From positions 56,647 to 120,646 of the forward strand of contig NZ_JACJRF010000015.1 of assembly GCF_014697105.1 (NCBI RefSeq): DNA of 64,000 nt, in the 5' to 3' direction. The position numbers were made by a program, and so were the translations under genes. Origin of the DNA: Anabaena subtropica FACHB-260. GTDB taxonomy: Bacteria; Cyanobacteriota; Cyanobacteriia; Cyanobacteriales; Nostocaceae. This document shows, one piece after another, positions 18,657 through 27,684 of this stretch (position 1 is the first letter of the stretch; each line of letters starts with the position of its first letter). Under the pieces are notes generated by a model. The model made no database searches, had not been told where the DNA came from, and saw only the letters and a list, made by a program, of their open reading frames with translations.

Positions 18657-19769
18657 TCATACTATGAAGTAATCCTGCACAATTTCTAAGATACGTTCGG
18701 CTGCGTGACCATCACCGAAAGGATTAATTGCATTAGCCATTGCATCATAAGCTATTGGATTACTGAGTAACTCACTTGCAGCAGCAGTAATAGTTTGGCT
18801 ATCAGTTCCCACAAGTTTAGCCGTACCCGCAGTTACTGCTTCTGGTCTTTCGGTTGTTTCCCTCAGCACTAGTACTGGTTTACCAAGGCTAGGCGCTTCT
18901 TCTTGCAAGCCGCCAGAATCAGTCAATAAAAAATGCGATCGCCCTATTGCTCCCACCAGTTCGGCATAATCTAAAGGTTCTGTTAAAAATACCCGTGGAT
19001 GATTCCCCAGCAATGCTTGTAATGGTTCGCGTACCGTGGGATTTCGGTGTAAGGGTAACAGTAAGGCTGTATCAGGAAACTTATCTAATACTTGCAAAAA
19101 TCCTTGAGCGATCGCTTGTAGTGGTTCGCCCCAATTCTCTCGCCGATGCACTGTAGCTAATAGCACACGATATTCATCCCAGTTTAAACCAGTCACGTTA
19201 CAAGCTGGTGCATTAGCCGCTACGTACAATAAAGCATCAATTACAGTATTACCAGTTAAGTGAATTTCCCCCAAAACACCAGAACGCTGCAAGTTTTCCA
19301 CAGCTAAAGTTGTTGGTGCAAAGTGTAACTGGGTAATTTGGGAAATCAGTCGCCGATTAGCTTCTTCTGGGTAAGGATTGAATAACTCATCAGTTCTTAA
19401 CCCTGCTTCTACATGACCTACAGGAATTTTTTGGTAAAACGCTGCTAAACTCGCCGCAAAGGCTGTTGTCGTATCTCCTTGTACTAGCACCAAATCGGGC
19501 TTACTTTTGATAAATAATCCTTCCAAACCTCGTAAGCTACGACAAGTAATATCACTTAGAGACTGCTGAGGCTGCATAATCTCTAAGTCATAATCTGCTT
19601 TGAGGTTGAACAACTGCATCACTTGCTCGACCATCTCCCGATGCTGTCCAGTTAAAATCACTTGCAGATCAAAATCTGGAGATTTTTGGAATACCTGAAT
19701 TACCGGAGCTAGTTTAATTGCTTCCGGGCGTGTTCCTAAGATGATGCAAACGCGTTTTTTATTAGTCAT
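18657..19769 (-). CDS. wecB: UDP-N-acetylglucosamine 2-epimerase (non-hydrolysing)
   Basis: The 370-residue cytoplasmic enzyme interconverts UDP-GlcNAc and UDP-ManNAc for surface polysaccharides. Motifs of the family are GTRPEAIKLAPV at the start, VQGDTTTAFAASLAAF, HVEAGLRT, PYPEEANRRLISQ, TGNTVIDAL, TVHRRENWG and TDSGGLQEEAPSLGKPVLVL. Length is normal. The ATG at 19769 lies inside an array of ATGACTA heptamers, so the leader has no recognisable ribosome site. No other sugar-nucleotide gene is adjacent; argC upstream is unrelated in function. Confidence 0.93.
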   Translation of the reverse strand: MTNKKRVCIILGTRPEAIKLAPVIQVFQKSPDFDLQVILTGQHREMVEQVMQLFNLKADYDLEIMQPQQSLSDITCRSLRGLEGLFIKSKPDLVLVQGDTTTAFAASLAAFYQKIPVGHVEAGLRTDELFNPYPEEANRRLISQITQLHFAPTTLAVENLQRSGVLGEIHLTGNTVIDALLYVAANAPACNVTGLNWDEYRVLLATVHRRENWGEPLQAIAQGFLQVLDKFPDTALLLPLHRNPTVREPLQALLGNHPRVFLTEPLDYAELVGAIGRSHFLLTDSGGLQEEAPSLGKPVLVLRETTERPEAVTAGTAKLVGTDSQTITAAASELLSNPIAYDAMANAINPFGDGHAAERILEIVQDYFIV

Positions 19770-19815
19770 TAGTCATTAGTCTTTGGTCATTAGTCATTAG
19801 TCATTAGTCTTTGGA
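19762..19815. repeat. STRR heptamer array overlapping the wecB start
   Basis: Tandem TAGTCAT heptamers with TAGTCTTTGG variants run through the wecB start codon and its leader. Such short tandemly repeated repetitive sequences are typical of heterocystous cyanobacteria. Confidence 0.85.
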
Positions 19816-19842
19816 TAATCTCATAACTAATGACTGATAACG

Positions 19843-20808
19843 TCATAATCCTAACTCTTCTGGAAGACCTAGCATAATATTCAGGTTTTGGACGGCTGCG
19901 CCGGATGCGCCTTTGCCCAAATTATCTAGGCGGGCAACTAACAGTGCTTCTTTAGTATTATCGTTAGCGAAGACGAAAACTTGAACAACATTAGTGCCGT
20001 TAACTGCTGTTGTATCTAAAAATGTGCCATCACGTAACAGGCTAGCATCTTTGAATGGAGCTACCTGCACAAACTTTTCAGCTTGGTAGTATTGTGCGAT
20101 CGCTTGATAAATCTCTTCACCTGATGGAGGATGATCTAAAGTCCACAAGGGCAGAGGTATTTGTACCAACATTCCCTGCTCGAAGTCACCCACCGCAGGT
20201 ATGAACAATGGTGGTGATGCTAAACCAGAATGCTGGTGCATTTCTTTTACGTGTTTATGACCAAACTGTAAACCGTAGATACCGTAGGGATAAGTTGATC
20301 CATCTTGTTCTTCCTCATGGAAGAGATCGTATTTTTGAATCATACTCTTTCCACCACCAGAGTACCCAGACACCGCATTAATTGTCATGGGAAAGGTAGC
20401 AGGAATCAAACCTTTAGCTATTAACGGACGTACACAAGCCAAAAATCCCGTAGGATAACACCCCGGATTGCTGACAAACTGAGCATTGGCAATTTTTTCT
20501 CGCTGTCCTGGGTTCAGTTCAGGGAAACCATACACCCAACCTGATGCTGTGCGATAAGCTGTACTAGCATCGAGAATTTTTACCTGACTAGTATTAACTA
20601 AGCTAACAGCTTCCCTCGCTGCATCATCAGGTAAACAAAGAATGGCTACATCAACACAATTGAGTAATTTTGCTCGCTCATGAGCATCCTTACGCTTCGA
20701 TGCTTCAATACTAACTAGCTCAATGTCATCTCTTTGGTTGAGGCGTGAGTAAATCTGTAAGCCTGTGGTTCCCGATTCCCCATCAATAAAAATCTTTGGT
20801 TTATTCAT
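19843..20808 (-). CDS. argC: N-acetyl-gamma-glutamyl-phosphate reductase (type 2 ArgC)
   Basis: The 321-residue enzyme reduces N-acetyl-glutamyl-phosphate to the semialdehyde with NADPH in arginine synthesis. The N terminus IFIDGESGTTGLQIYSRL is the NADP-binding loop of the shorter type 2 AGPR. The catalytic Cys lies in SNPGCYPTG (about residue 117), and the His region GLQFGHKHVKEM is present. The length fits type 2 (about 310-320) rather than the 345-residue type 1. Arginine synthesis also feeds cyanophycin, the nitrogen store of these organisms. It lies 18 bases downstream of the DUF4058 gene on the same strand. Confidence 0.93.
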   Translation of the reverse strand: MNKPKIFIDGESGTTGLQIYSRLNQRDDIELVSIEASKRKDAHERAKLLNCVDVAILCLPDDAAREAVSLVNTSQVKILDASTAYRTASGWVYGFPELNPGQREKIANAQFVSNPGCYPTGFLACVRPLIAKGLIPATFPMTINAVSGYSGGGKSMIQKYDLFHEEEQDGSTYPYGIYGLQFGHKHVKEMHQHSGLASPPLFIPAVGDFEQGMLVQIPLPLWTLDHPPSGEEIYQAIAQYYQAEKFVQVAPFKDASLLRDGTFLDTTAVNGTNVVQVFVFANDNTKEALLVARLDNLGKGASGAAVQNLNIMLGLPEELGL

Positions 20809-20826
20809 AATAGCTCTGTGCAGTTG

Positions 20827-21615
20827 TCAAGAACGCAATCCTTGCTGTTGTAATAACCCATTTGCCCACATAGCATCAGCTTCCTCAAGCGCTGGGACTG
20901 GCTCACGGGTGTAATCTATTGCTAAATCAAATCCGGCGCGATCGTAAACGCCATGTATCAATACTTGTAAGTCTACAACCGGTTCTGTATCTCCGCGACG
21001 CAAGGGTAATAAAAAAGCTGGTATCGGTTCGGACAACTCAAAAGGATATAACTCTGCTTTGGGGCGCAAATCGCTACGACTGACCAAAATACGATAATCA
21101 GACTGAATTTGCTTACCCAAAATGGGCATAGGTTCACCATTACGTAACAAATCAATCTCTACCAGATGAGTCAAGCTACTTAATACCTGCTGACGCTTGT
21201 TTTCATAAACTTTCCTTCCCTCACCAGAACGCTTATTTTTGGGAGAAAGCACTTCAATCGCTGTGACAACTTCCCCTGTTCTTACTTCTCGCACCTCTAA
21301 ATATCCTTCCCGTACTTCCTCTAACATAGGGACGTTAACACTCACGGGTTTTGTTAGTGGTGAAGCTACAGCAATATTTAAAGCATCTTTGTCTGTATTT
21401 GCGAGAGAACGTCCTATGATTACATCAGGTATACCAACTAAAATAGAATTTTCATCGATCATTTGATACACTCGTTTCTCCACTGCTACTCGATATTGTG
21501 GTCGCAGTTGGGGAGCAATTTCATCAGCGATCGCTACAATAAACCTGCTGTGAACCTCAGCCCACAGTTGAGGATTTTCGAGGTAGGGATTCATTCCCGG
21601 AAACGGTGAGGGCAT
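20827..21615 (-). CDS. DUF4058 family protein
   Basis: The 262-residue protein begins MPSPFPGMNPYLE and continues VHSRFIVAIADEIAPQLRPQY, the hallmark opening of DUF4058. The middle holds TAIEVLSPKNKRSGEGR and SLTHLVEIDLLRNG, which look like a PD-(D/E)XK-nuclease-like Glu-x-Lys arrangement (inference, not shown). It is soluble, without a signal. The family is abundant in multiple copies in filamentous cyanobacteria and has no established role. It ends 18 bases before argC on the same strand, so co-transcription is likely. Confidence 0.85.
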   Translation of the reverse strand: MPSPFPGMNPYLENPQLWAEVHSRFIVAIADEIAPQLRPQYRVAVEKRVYQMIDENSILVGIPDVIIGRSLANTDKDALNIAVASPLTKPVSVNVPMLEEVREGYLEVREVRTGEVVTAIEVLSPKNKRSGEGRKVYENKRQQVLSSLTHLVEIDLLRNGEPMPILGKQIQSDYRILVSRSDLRPKAELYPFELSEPIPAFLLPLRRGDTEPVVDLQVLIHGVYDRAGFDLAIDYTREPVPALEEADAMWANGLLQQQGLRS

Positions 21616-21707
21616 AGGACGGAAATGATAGAGTGCTTACTGCTAATCCTAGCAATCGGCTATGCCGTACAATTTCTTCTATAAAGAACAATATTTTTCT
21701 TAGCAGC

Positions 21708-21893
21708 ATGAACAATACACAAAATTGGTATATTGTCAAGCAAAATACTGGTAATTGTGAAATCATCCCCACTGAGCAAGTTGGAGACGGTAATCCTGAT
21801 ATTATCGAACAGTGGGGGCCTTTTGATTCCAGAGAAGAAGCGATCGCCCGACGCATTGGATTAATTCGGGCTGGAAAGTGCCAACCCCAATAA
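21708..21893 (+). CDS. Small conserved-type protein of unknown function
   Basis: The protein has 61 residues from the ATG at 21708 (MNNTQNWYIVKQNTGNCEII). The frame extends upstream to 21633, but the added residues look noncoding. It is a compact polar protein ending WGPFDSREEAIARRIGLIRA, with an alpha-helix-like tail and KCQPQ at the end. It resembles small cyanobacterial proteins of unannotated function that I know only by general appearance. It is divergent from the DUF4058 gene. Confidence 0.6.
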   Translation: MNNTQNWYIVKQNTGNCEIIPTEQVGDGNPDIIEQWGPFDSREEAIARRIGLIRAGKCQPQ

Positions 21894-21981
21894 TATTGGC
21901 TGATGGAAGATAGAGGGGTCTAGAGAAAAAAGAAAACCTGTCAGTCTATTATCTCTACCCCTGCTTTTGACTCATTTTCCC

Positions 21982-23268
21982 TTATTTCTTCCCTGCCGTT
22001 GGTGTACCCTTGGCAGCAATTTCTTTACCCAAGACATCGACAGCCCTAGCGAATTGAGGATCTTCTAATGTGCCGATTTTATCGCGCTCGTTGAGCCATA
22101 ATTCTTGGCGCTGGGCATCACTTAATTCCACCTTCACATCTGGATCAATACCATGCTTATTGATATCTCGACGATTGGGAGTCAAGTATTTGGCGATCGT
22201 CACAGCCAAACCTGAACCATCATCTAAAGGGCGTACCGATTGTACTAAACCCTTACCAAAGGTTTGAGTACCAACAAGGACAGCACGTTTATTGTCTTGC
22301 AATGCTCCAGAGAGAATTTCACTGGCACTAGCTGAACCTTTATCAACCAAAACTACCAGAGGTTTGTTAGTTAAAGCACGACCGTTTGCTACTTCCCGTT
22401 CTTGCTCTCCTTGACGGTCAACGGTAGAAACAATTGTGCCTCTATCTAACCACATCCGGGCAATTTCTACACTAGAGAAGAGCAAACCACCCGGATTACC
22501 ACGTAAATCTAGAATGTAGCCGTTTACCTGCTGTTTTTCTAGGTTTCTAATGGCTTGTTGCATTTCTTTGCTGGCATTAGCGCTGAATTGGTTCAGACGA
22601 ATGTAGCCGACTTTACCAACAGGAGTTTGCTTCTGGGAATAACGCACTGGATGAATTTCAATCCGCGCCCGTGTAATTTTAAACTGCTTTTCTTGATTGC
22701 TGCGCTGAATTGTTAAAGTTACTTGTGTGCCTGCTGAACCTCGAATTAAGGATACTGCTTGGTTAGTATCCATTCCCTTAGTGCTTTTACCGTCAATTTT
22801 GAGAATGACATCCTTAGCTAGAATCCCGGCTTTAAAAGCTGGTGTGTCTTCAATTGGTGAAATTACCACTAATTGCTTAGTTTTTTCATCCTGACTGATG
22901 GTTATCCCAATACCTGTCAGTTCTCCAGAGGTATCCACCTGCATATTCTTAAATTCCTGTGGATCCATAAACCGGGTGTAGGGATCTTCTAGCTTTTTCA
23001 GCATTTCCCGAATGGATTTATAGGCTTCTTGCTGATTACTGTAGGACTTGTTTAAGTATTCCTTACGAACAGCCTGCCAATCTACCTGGTTAAAAGTTTC
23101 GTCTACGTATTGGCGCTGAACGATTTGCCAAACTTCATCTACCAATTCCTTAGGACTTGCTTTAAATAAAGCCTGACCACGAGAGTGAATGCCAAGGCTA
23201 GTAACTGCGATCGTGGAGAGTGTTACTGCCGTAGCACCCAAAACAAGCCTACTTTTTGTAATCACCAT
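21982..23268 (-). CDS. ctpB: Carboxyl-terminal processing protease (S41 family, CtpA/CtpB type)
   Basis: This 428-residue exported serine protease has an N-terminal signal or anchor (about 7-30), a PDZ domain (about 105-190: ELTGIGITISQDEKTKQLVV, RGSAGTQVTLTIQR) and the S41 catalytic domain (about 200-395). The Ser/Lys dyad is visible in KGSASASEI (Ser near 311) and TFGKGLVQS (Lys near 336). Cyanobacteria carry CtpA, which matures the D1 protein of photosystem II, plus paralogues CtpB and CtpC. The sequence alone does not decide between them; the symbol is a best guess. It is a single gene, convergent with the small gene before it. Confidence 0.8.
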   Translation of the reverse strand: MVITKSRLVLGATAVTLSTIAVTSLGIHSRGQALFKASPKELVDEVWQIVQRQYVDETFNQVDWQAVRKEYLNKSYSNQQEAYKSIREMLKKLEDPYTRFMDPQEFKNMQVDTSGELTGIGITISQDEKTKQLVVISPIEDTPAFKAGILAKDVILKIDGKSTKGMDTNQAVSLIRGSAGTQVTLTIQRSNQEKQFKITRARIEIHPVRYSQKQTPVGKVGYIRLNQFSANASKEMQQAIRNLEKQQVNGYILDLRGNPGGLLFSSVEIARMWLDRGTIVSTVDRQGEQEREVANGRALTNKPLVVLVDKGSASASEILSGALQDNKRAVLVGTQTFGKGLVQSVRPLDDGSGLAVTIAKYLTPNRRDINKHGIDPDVKVELSDAQRQELWLNERDKIGTLEDPQFARAVDVLGKEIAAKGTPTAGKK

Positions 23269-23583
23269 AATGACAGATGGGGCAGAGGGAAAAGTTTATA
23301 GTCAGTATGCTCAATCTAACACAGGGTAAACAGTAAAGACCGAGTGTGTAGTCCTAACTTCATCAAAATACTTTGTAATCCGGCGAGCTAGCTGATTGTG
23401 GTTTACAGAAAGTTTATTAAGAAAGATAGAGGGATGAGGGAGATGGGGGAGCTGACAAGTATAGGTTGTGAATTAAGGAATTTGTAACTGTAACACTAAC
23501 AGAAGAATCATACTTCCATCAACCCCTACACCCTTTCGGCTGACGCTCAAGGCGCAGCCTTATACCCCTATACCCTAATTCAT
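23269..23583. other. Noncoding gap with fragments of common cyanobacterial repeats
   Basis: No gene is visible between ispG and ctp. The stretch contains a GGCTGACGCTCAAGGCGCAGCC inverted segment (23538-23559), a piece of a widespread palindromic repeat, and a purine-rich run. It presumably holds the ctp promoter. Confidence 0.45.
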
Positions 23584-24810
23584 CTAAGGTTCTACCCAAC
23601 GATCATCTGCCTTGATCAAGTTAATTAATTCTTCTACGCCTTGGTCTTCTGGGACTTTTTTAATTTCTTCTCTGCCGCGATATAAAGAGATATAGCCAGG
23701 GTTTTTACCTACATAACCGTAGTCAGCATCAGCCATTTCTCCTGGGCCATTGACAATACAACCCATAACGGCAATATCTAATCCTGTTAGGTGTTTGGTG
23801 GCTTCTCGCACTTTATGTAATACTTCCTCTAAGTTAAATAAAGTGCGTCCACAGGAAGGACAAGCTACATATTCCACCATTGTTTTTCGCAAACCTAAAG
23901 CTTGCAGAATGCTGTAGCAGACAGGAATTTCTTTTTCTGGTGCTTCTGTGAGAGAGACGCGAATTGTATCGCCGATACCATCAGCCAGCAATGTTGCAAT
24001 ACCTGCTGTAGATTTAATTCGTCCATATTCACCATCCCCAGCTTCTGTGACACCCAAATGAAGGGGGTAGTCCATTCCTAAATCATCCATGCGTTTGGCC
24101 ATGAGGCGATAGGCTGCTACCATCACCGGAACCCTTGAGGCTTTCATCGAAATGACTATATTCCGAAAGTCTAGAGATTCACAGATACGAATAAATTCTA
24201 AGGCAGATTCCACCATACCTTCTGGGGTGTCGCCGTAGGTAAATAACATTCTCTCAGCCAGAGAACCGTGATTGACCCCGATTCGCATGGCTTTACCTTG
24301 GTCGCGCAGAGAAATTACCAAGGGTGCGAGAGTTTCGCGGATTTTTTCGCCTATTTCCTCAAATTCTGCTTGAGTATATTCGGTTCTATTAGTGTTTGGT
24401 TTTTCAAACACATATAATCCCGGATTAATCCGTACTTTTTCTATGTGTTTGGCAACTTCTAAAGCGATTTTCATGCCATTGTGATGCACATCAGCAACTA
24501 TTGGCACATCTTGATAAGTTTTAATGAGTTTTTGTTTAATTTCTGCCAACGCTACTGCATGGGCTGTACTTGGTACTGTCACACGGACGATTTCACAGCC
24601 GATTTCGTGCAAACGCCGAATAGCGGCTACGGAACCATCAATATCAAGAGTGTCTTCGTTAATCATCGATTGCACCACAACGGGGTGTCCACCGCCGATG
24701 GTGACATTTCCCACCTTAACCGGACGAGTTTTACGGCGTTTGATTGTAGTATCAAAAGCGGGTTGATTTGCTGTAGTGCTGGATGTTGCAGGAGTGGGCA
24801 GAGTTTGCAT
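23584..24810 (-). CDS. ispG: 4-hydroxy-3-methylbut-2-en-1-yl diphosphate synthase IspG (GcpE)
   Basis: The 408-residue iron-sulfur enzyme carries out the second-last step of the MEP isoprenoid pathway, making HMBPP from cyclic MEcPP. The N-terminal TIM-barrel part includes [30 protein letters not shown] and VADVHHNG; the C-terminal cluster domain has [14 protein letters not shown] and GCIVNGPGE, giving the three Cys ligands of the [4Fe-4S] cluster. In cyanobacteria it takes electrons from ferredoxin. Residues 1-22 are a Thr/Ser-rich tail found in some cyanobacterial forms. Another MEP gene, ispD, lies about 6 kb away. Confidence 0.95.
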   Translation of the reverse strand: MQTLPTPATSSTTANQPAFDTTIKRRKTRPVKVGNVTIGGGHPVVVQSMINEDTLDIDGSVAAIRRLHEIGCEIVRVTVPSTAHAVALAEIKQKLIKTYQDVPIVADVHHNGMKIALEVAKHIEKVRINPGLYVFEKPNTNRTEYTQAEFEEIGEKIRETLAPLVISLRDQGKAMRIGVNHGSLAERMLFTYGDTPEGMVESALEFIRICESLDFRNIVISMKASRVPVMVAAYRLMAKRMDDLGMDYPLHLGVTEAGDGEYGRIKSTAGIATLLADGIGDTIRVSLTEAPEKEIPVCYSILQALGLRKTMVEYVACPSCGRTLFNLEEVLHKVREATKHLTGLDIAVMGCIVNGPGEMADADYGYVGKNPGYISLYRGREEIKKVPEDQGVEELINLIKADDRWVEP

Positions 24811-25122
24811 AACCTTATTAGGTGGATTTTCTGTAGTTAAAATATCAGATTTAAGACCTTCTGTTTCTCAGATTGCCACAGTAGGGGCTTTTTTGAACAA
24901 TGAAATAGCAAAAAAGAAGATGAGGAAAGGTTGGAGGTTGGGGGAGTATGCTGCTTTACTGAATAATTATTCATTGGTAAGAGATCATTGATGCTTACCT
25001 ATGGATTATTTCTTATTACCGATTTAAATAAATAATCATAAATATTCAGGTGAACATTATATAAGCTATAACTACCAGAGAGCATCACAATTTTTGGAAA
25101 ATACCCAGTAAATAGCTCCTAT
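24811..25122. other. Noncoding leader region of ispG
   Basis: No convincing gene is present. Small frames on the plus strand here run across the ispG start region and lack coding character. The region should contain the ispG promoter, which I cannot place with confidence. Confidence 0.45.
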
Positions 25123-25340
25123 AAGAGATCATTTATAAAGTAAATCTTAAGTAGGGGAGGCAAAAAGCGGTGTAGATGTGCTTCCCGCTTTATTGCCGTT
25201 GTGTTGGCTTTAGCCTAACGCACCGCCATATAACCTGGTGCGTTAGGCGCTTAAATTATTTTTTCGTGACCAATTACATCGAAAATATGCGCCTAACACA
25301 CCCTACATAAATTTTATTTTTACTTTATAAATAACCTCTA
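25123..25340. mobile_element. MITE-like element, copy 2 (inverted relative to copy 1)
   Basis: This ~218 bp unit has the same ATTTATAAAGTAAA terminal repeats and nearly the same interior as the copy at 16113-16332, but in the opposite orientation. The end next to 25340 (AACCTCTA) matches the left end of copy 1 (TAGAGGTT). Few differences separate the copies, so both inserted recently or exchange sequence. It lies about 100 bases before the isochorismatase-like gene and may carry part of its upstream region. Confidence 0.78.
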
Positions 25341-25444
25341 AAATTTCTGTCTTACTCTGTGTGAATCTCTGCGCTTCCCTGAGTTGAAAAATAAAATCAA
25401 ACATTTGAGATGCTCCCTAAATACCATCAATAAAATCAATTGCT

Positions 25445-26479
25445 ATGAACAATAAAATAACAATGCAAATACCTGTCCCACCTCACTTTAACTCAGCAAA
25501 AGTTGGCGAAGTTTGGCGCGTACCTTACCAAGAACGTGCAGCAGAAGCGGAAACATGGGCAAAACAATACAATATTCAACCAGCAGCTTTTGACAAAACT
25601 CGTATTTGTCTATTGTTAATAGATGTACAGAACACCTTTTGTATCCCCGGATTTGAATTATTTGTTGGAGGTGGGTCTGGAACTGGAGCAGTTGATGATA
25701 ACCGCAGAATATGTGAATTTATCTATCATAATTTGGGTGTAATTACAAAAATTATTCCTACTCTAGACACTCATACAACTATGCAGATTTTTCATCCAAT
25801 ATTTTGGGTGAATGAGTTAGGCGAACATCCCACACCAGCAGCTACTAGTATTACTATCGTAGATATTGAAAAAGGTATTTGGAAAGTTAATCCAGATGTA
25901 GCTAACAGTATTACCAATGGCGATTATGAATTATTAGAAAAACACGCTTATCACTACGTAAAACAATTAAGTCAAGATGGTAAATATCCTCTGACTGTTT
26001 GGCCTTATCATTCTATGTTGGGTGGCATTGGCCATGCTTTAGTTTCTTCCGTAGAAGAAGCAATATTTTTTCATTGTATTGCTCGGCAGAGTCAAACACA
26101 ATTTGAAATCAAGGGCGATAATCCCTTAACTGAGAATTATTCAGTTTTACGTCCAGAAGTTTTGGTTAATTTTGATGAAAATCCATTGGCTCATAAAAAT
26201 CGGAAATTGATTCAGCAACTATTAGAATTTGATGCTGTGATTATTGCTGGTCAAGCTAAAAGTCATTGTGTCGCCTGGACAATTGATGATTTGTTAATAG
26301 AAATTAAACAGGTAGATGCAGCCCTTGCTAATAAAATTTATCTGCTAGAAGATTGCACTTCTCCTGTGGTAGTTCCGGGGGTGGTGGACTATACAGAACA
26401 AGCAGACGCGGCTTTTGCTAGGTTTGCAGCAGCAGGAATGCAGGTTGTTGGAAGTAGGGAATGGGGAAATCAATTCTAA
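25445..26479 (+). CDS. Isochorismatase-family cysteine hydrolase
   Basis: The 344-residue soluble enzyme has the nicotinamidase/isochorismatase fold. The catalytic Asp is in [11 protein letters not shown] (about residue 60), and the nucleophile Cys is in [13 protein letters not shown] (about 278), followed by the family LLEDCTSPV. The third triad residue (Lys) is probably in the 150-165 region. At 344 residues it is longer than usual (about 200); the extra length is an N-terminal arm of about 50 residues and an insert (about 105-230) containing [13 protein letters not shown] and [14 protein letters not shown]. The substrate is unknown. It stands alone, directly downstream of MITE copy 2. Confidence 0.82.
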   Translation: MNNKITMQIPVPPHFNSAKVGEVWRVPYQERAAEAETWAKQYNIQPAAFDKTRICLLLIDVQNTFCIPGFELFVGGGSGTGAVDDNRRICEFIYHNLGVITKIIPTLDTHTTMQIFHPIFWVNELGEHPTPAATSITIVDIEKGIWKVNPDVANSITNGDYELLEKHAYHYVKQLSQDGKYPLTVWPYHSMLGGIGHALVSSVEEAIFFHCIARQSQTQFEIKGDNPLTENYSVLRPEVLVNFDENPLAHKNRKLIQQLLEFDAVIIAGQAKSHCVAWTIDDLLIEIKQVDAALANKIYLLEDCTSPVVVPGVVDYTEQADAAFARFAAAGMQVVGSREWGNQF

Positions 26480-26490
26480 ATTCAAAATAC

Positions 26491-26536
26491 CCGTCTCCTG
26501 TCGGAGACGCTACGCGAACGGGAAGCGAAGCGCTAC
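26491..26536. repeat. Common cyanobacterial palindromic repeat
   Basis: CGTCTCCTGTCGGAGACG is a perfect hairpin (CGTCTCC/GGAGACG) followed by CTACGCGAACG and GAAGCGAAGCGC. This GC-rich unit recurs widely in Nostoc-type genomes and here may also end the upstream transcript. Confidence 0.65.
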
Positions 26537-26600
26537 AAAATTCAAAATTAAGAAATAAAGATTCCTTACTTGTGTCGCACTACCAAACTCAGAACTTTCC

Positions 26601-27488
26601 TCATTTTTTTAAATAATCATTGGGATTTTCCGCTACCCAGCCCAGGGATGAAGTAGCACGCACCTCAAAATGGAGATGGGGTTGTTTTGCAGTAGGTTGT
26701 CCTGTAGTACCGACGGTTCCGATTAACTGGCTTGTGTTGACTTGTTGACCTACCTTCACATTAATGCTGTCAAGATGGGCGTAGCGGCTTTGGAGTCCGC
26801 CACTGTGGTTGATGATGACCAAATTACCGTAAGTACCCTGTTCCTGAGCAAATACTACCGTACCTGGTGCGATCGCCGAAACTTGAGTTCCCAGTGGTGC
26901 TAATAAATCTATGCCACTGTGGAAGAATACTTTGCCTGTATCGGGGTTAATCTGCCAGCCATAAGGTAAAGCCACCTCCGCAACCTGGGGAAAAGGATAG
27001 CCAGCTAACTCAACAGGCTTGGTGACAGTGGAAGGTCTAGGAGACTGGGTAAAAGAACCATTGGGCGACCAATTGACCCCCGGAACAAACACGATTCTGG
27101 GATTTTGTTGACAGCCATTGACCTCAAATAGAGTATCGGGACGCACTTTATATCTTGTCGCCACTTGTCGCCACGTTTGACCCTGAGGTACTTCCACAAC
27201 AACCCCATTGTAGGGAGGAATTTGTAGTTCGCTACCAACAGCAGGGGAAGAACCATCATGAAGAGATGGATTCATGCCAATCAGCGTTTCCGGGCTGAGA
27301 TTATAGCGCTGCGCTATTGTCACCAAGGTGTCACCACGAGCGACTTTATGACGACGGAAGAGAGATAAAGCAGGAGTTCGACAACTTTCTACAGCAGCAT
27401 TTGCACTGCTCGCATTTGGGAGTATGCTTGTTAGCCCAATAGTGCTGACTAAACTACAGAGTAAAAGCAGACGGTAGGAAACAGTCAT
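26601..27488 (-). CDS. LysM and M23 peptidase (murein hydrolase-type) protein
   Basis: The 295-residue exported protein begins with a signal peptide (cleavage near SANAAVE). Two LysM modules follow, about 46-95 (VARGDTLVTIAQRYNLSPE, INPS-type end) and 98-140 (VPQGQTWRQVATRYKVRPD); they bind peptidoglycan glycans. The C-terminal M23 domain (about 175-290) has the zinc ligands in FFHSGIDLLAPLGT and PHLHFEVR, so it should be an active endopeptidase like lysostaphin/EnvC-class enzymes. Cyanobacterial members act in cell-wall turnover and septal nanopore formation; the specific role is not shown here. It is divergent from htrA. Confidence 0.9.
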   Translation of the reverse strand: MTVSYRLLLLCSLVSTIGLTSILPNASSANAAVESCRTPALSLFRRHKVARGDTLVTIAQRYNLSPETLIGMNPSLHDGSSPAVGSELQIPPYNGVVVEVPQGQTWRQVATRYKVRPDTLFEVNGCQQNPRIVFVPGVNWSPNGSFTQSPRPSTVTKPVELAGYPFPQVAEVALPYGWQINPDTGKVFFHSGIDLLAPLGTQVSAIAPGTVVFAQEQGTYGNLVIINHSGGLQSRYAHLDSINVKVGQQVNTSQLIGTVGTTGQPTAKQPHLHFEVRATSSLGWVAENPNDYLKK

Positions 27489-27684
27489 GAATATCAGTTA
27501 AGAAAGGCTTAACTTTAGATTTTAGTTTGGGAACTAGAGATTGGGGTGTGGGGGAAAATAACTAATGACTAATGACTGACAAACTAAAAAAGCAACTGTA
27601 TGTTAAATTTATCTGTCCACTTGCAAGTTGCTTGACTACACTTAGAAATTAGCAACTGCATTGCTTTCCTTGAGCGTAGTCATT

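Noticed and set aside
24776..24991. A 71-codon plus-strand frame across the ispG start
   Set aside because: It lies largely antisense to ispG and in its leader, with no ribosome site or recognisable protein pattern.
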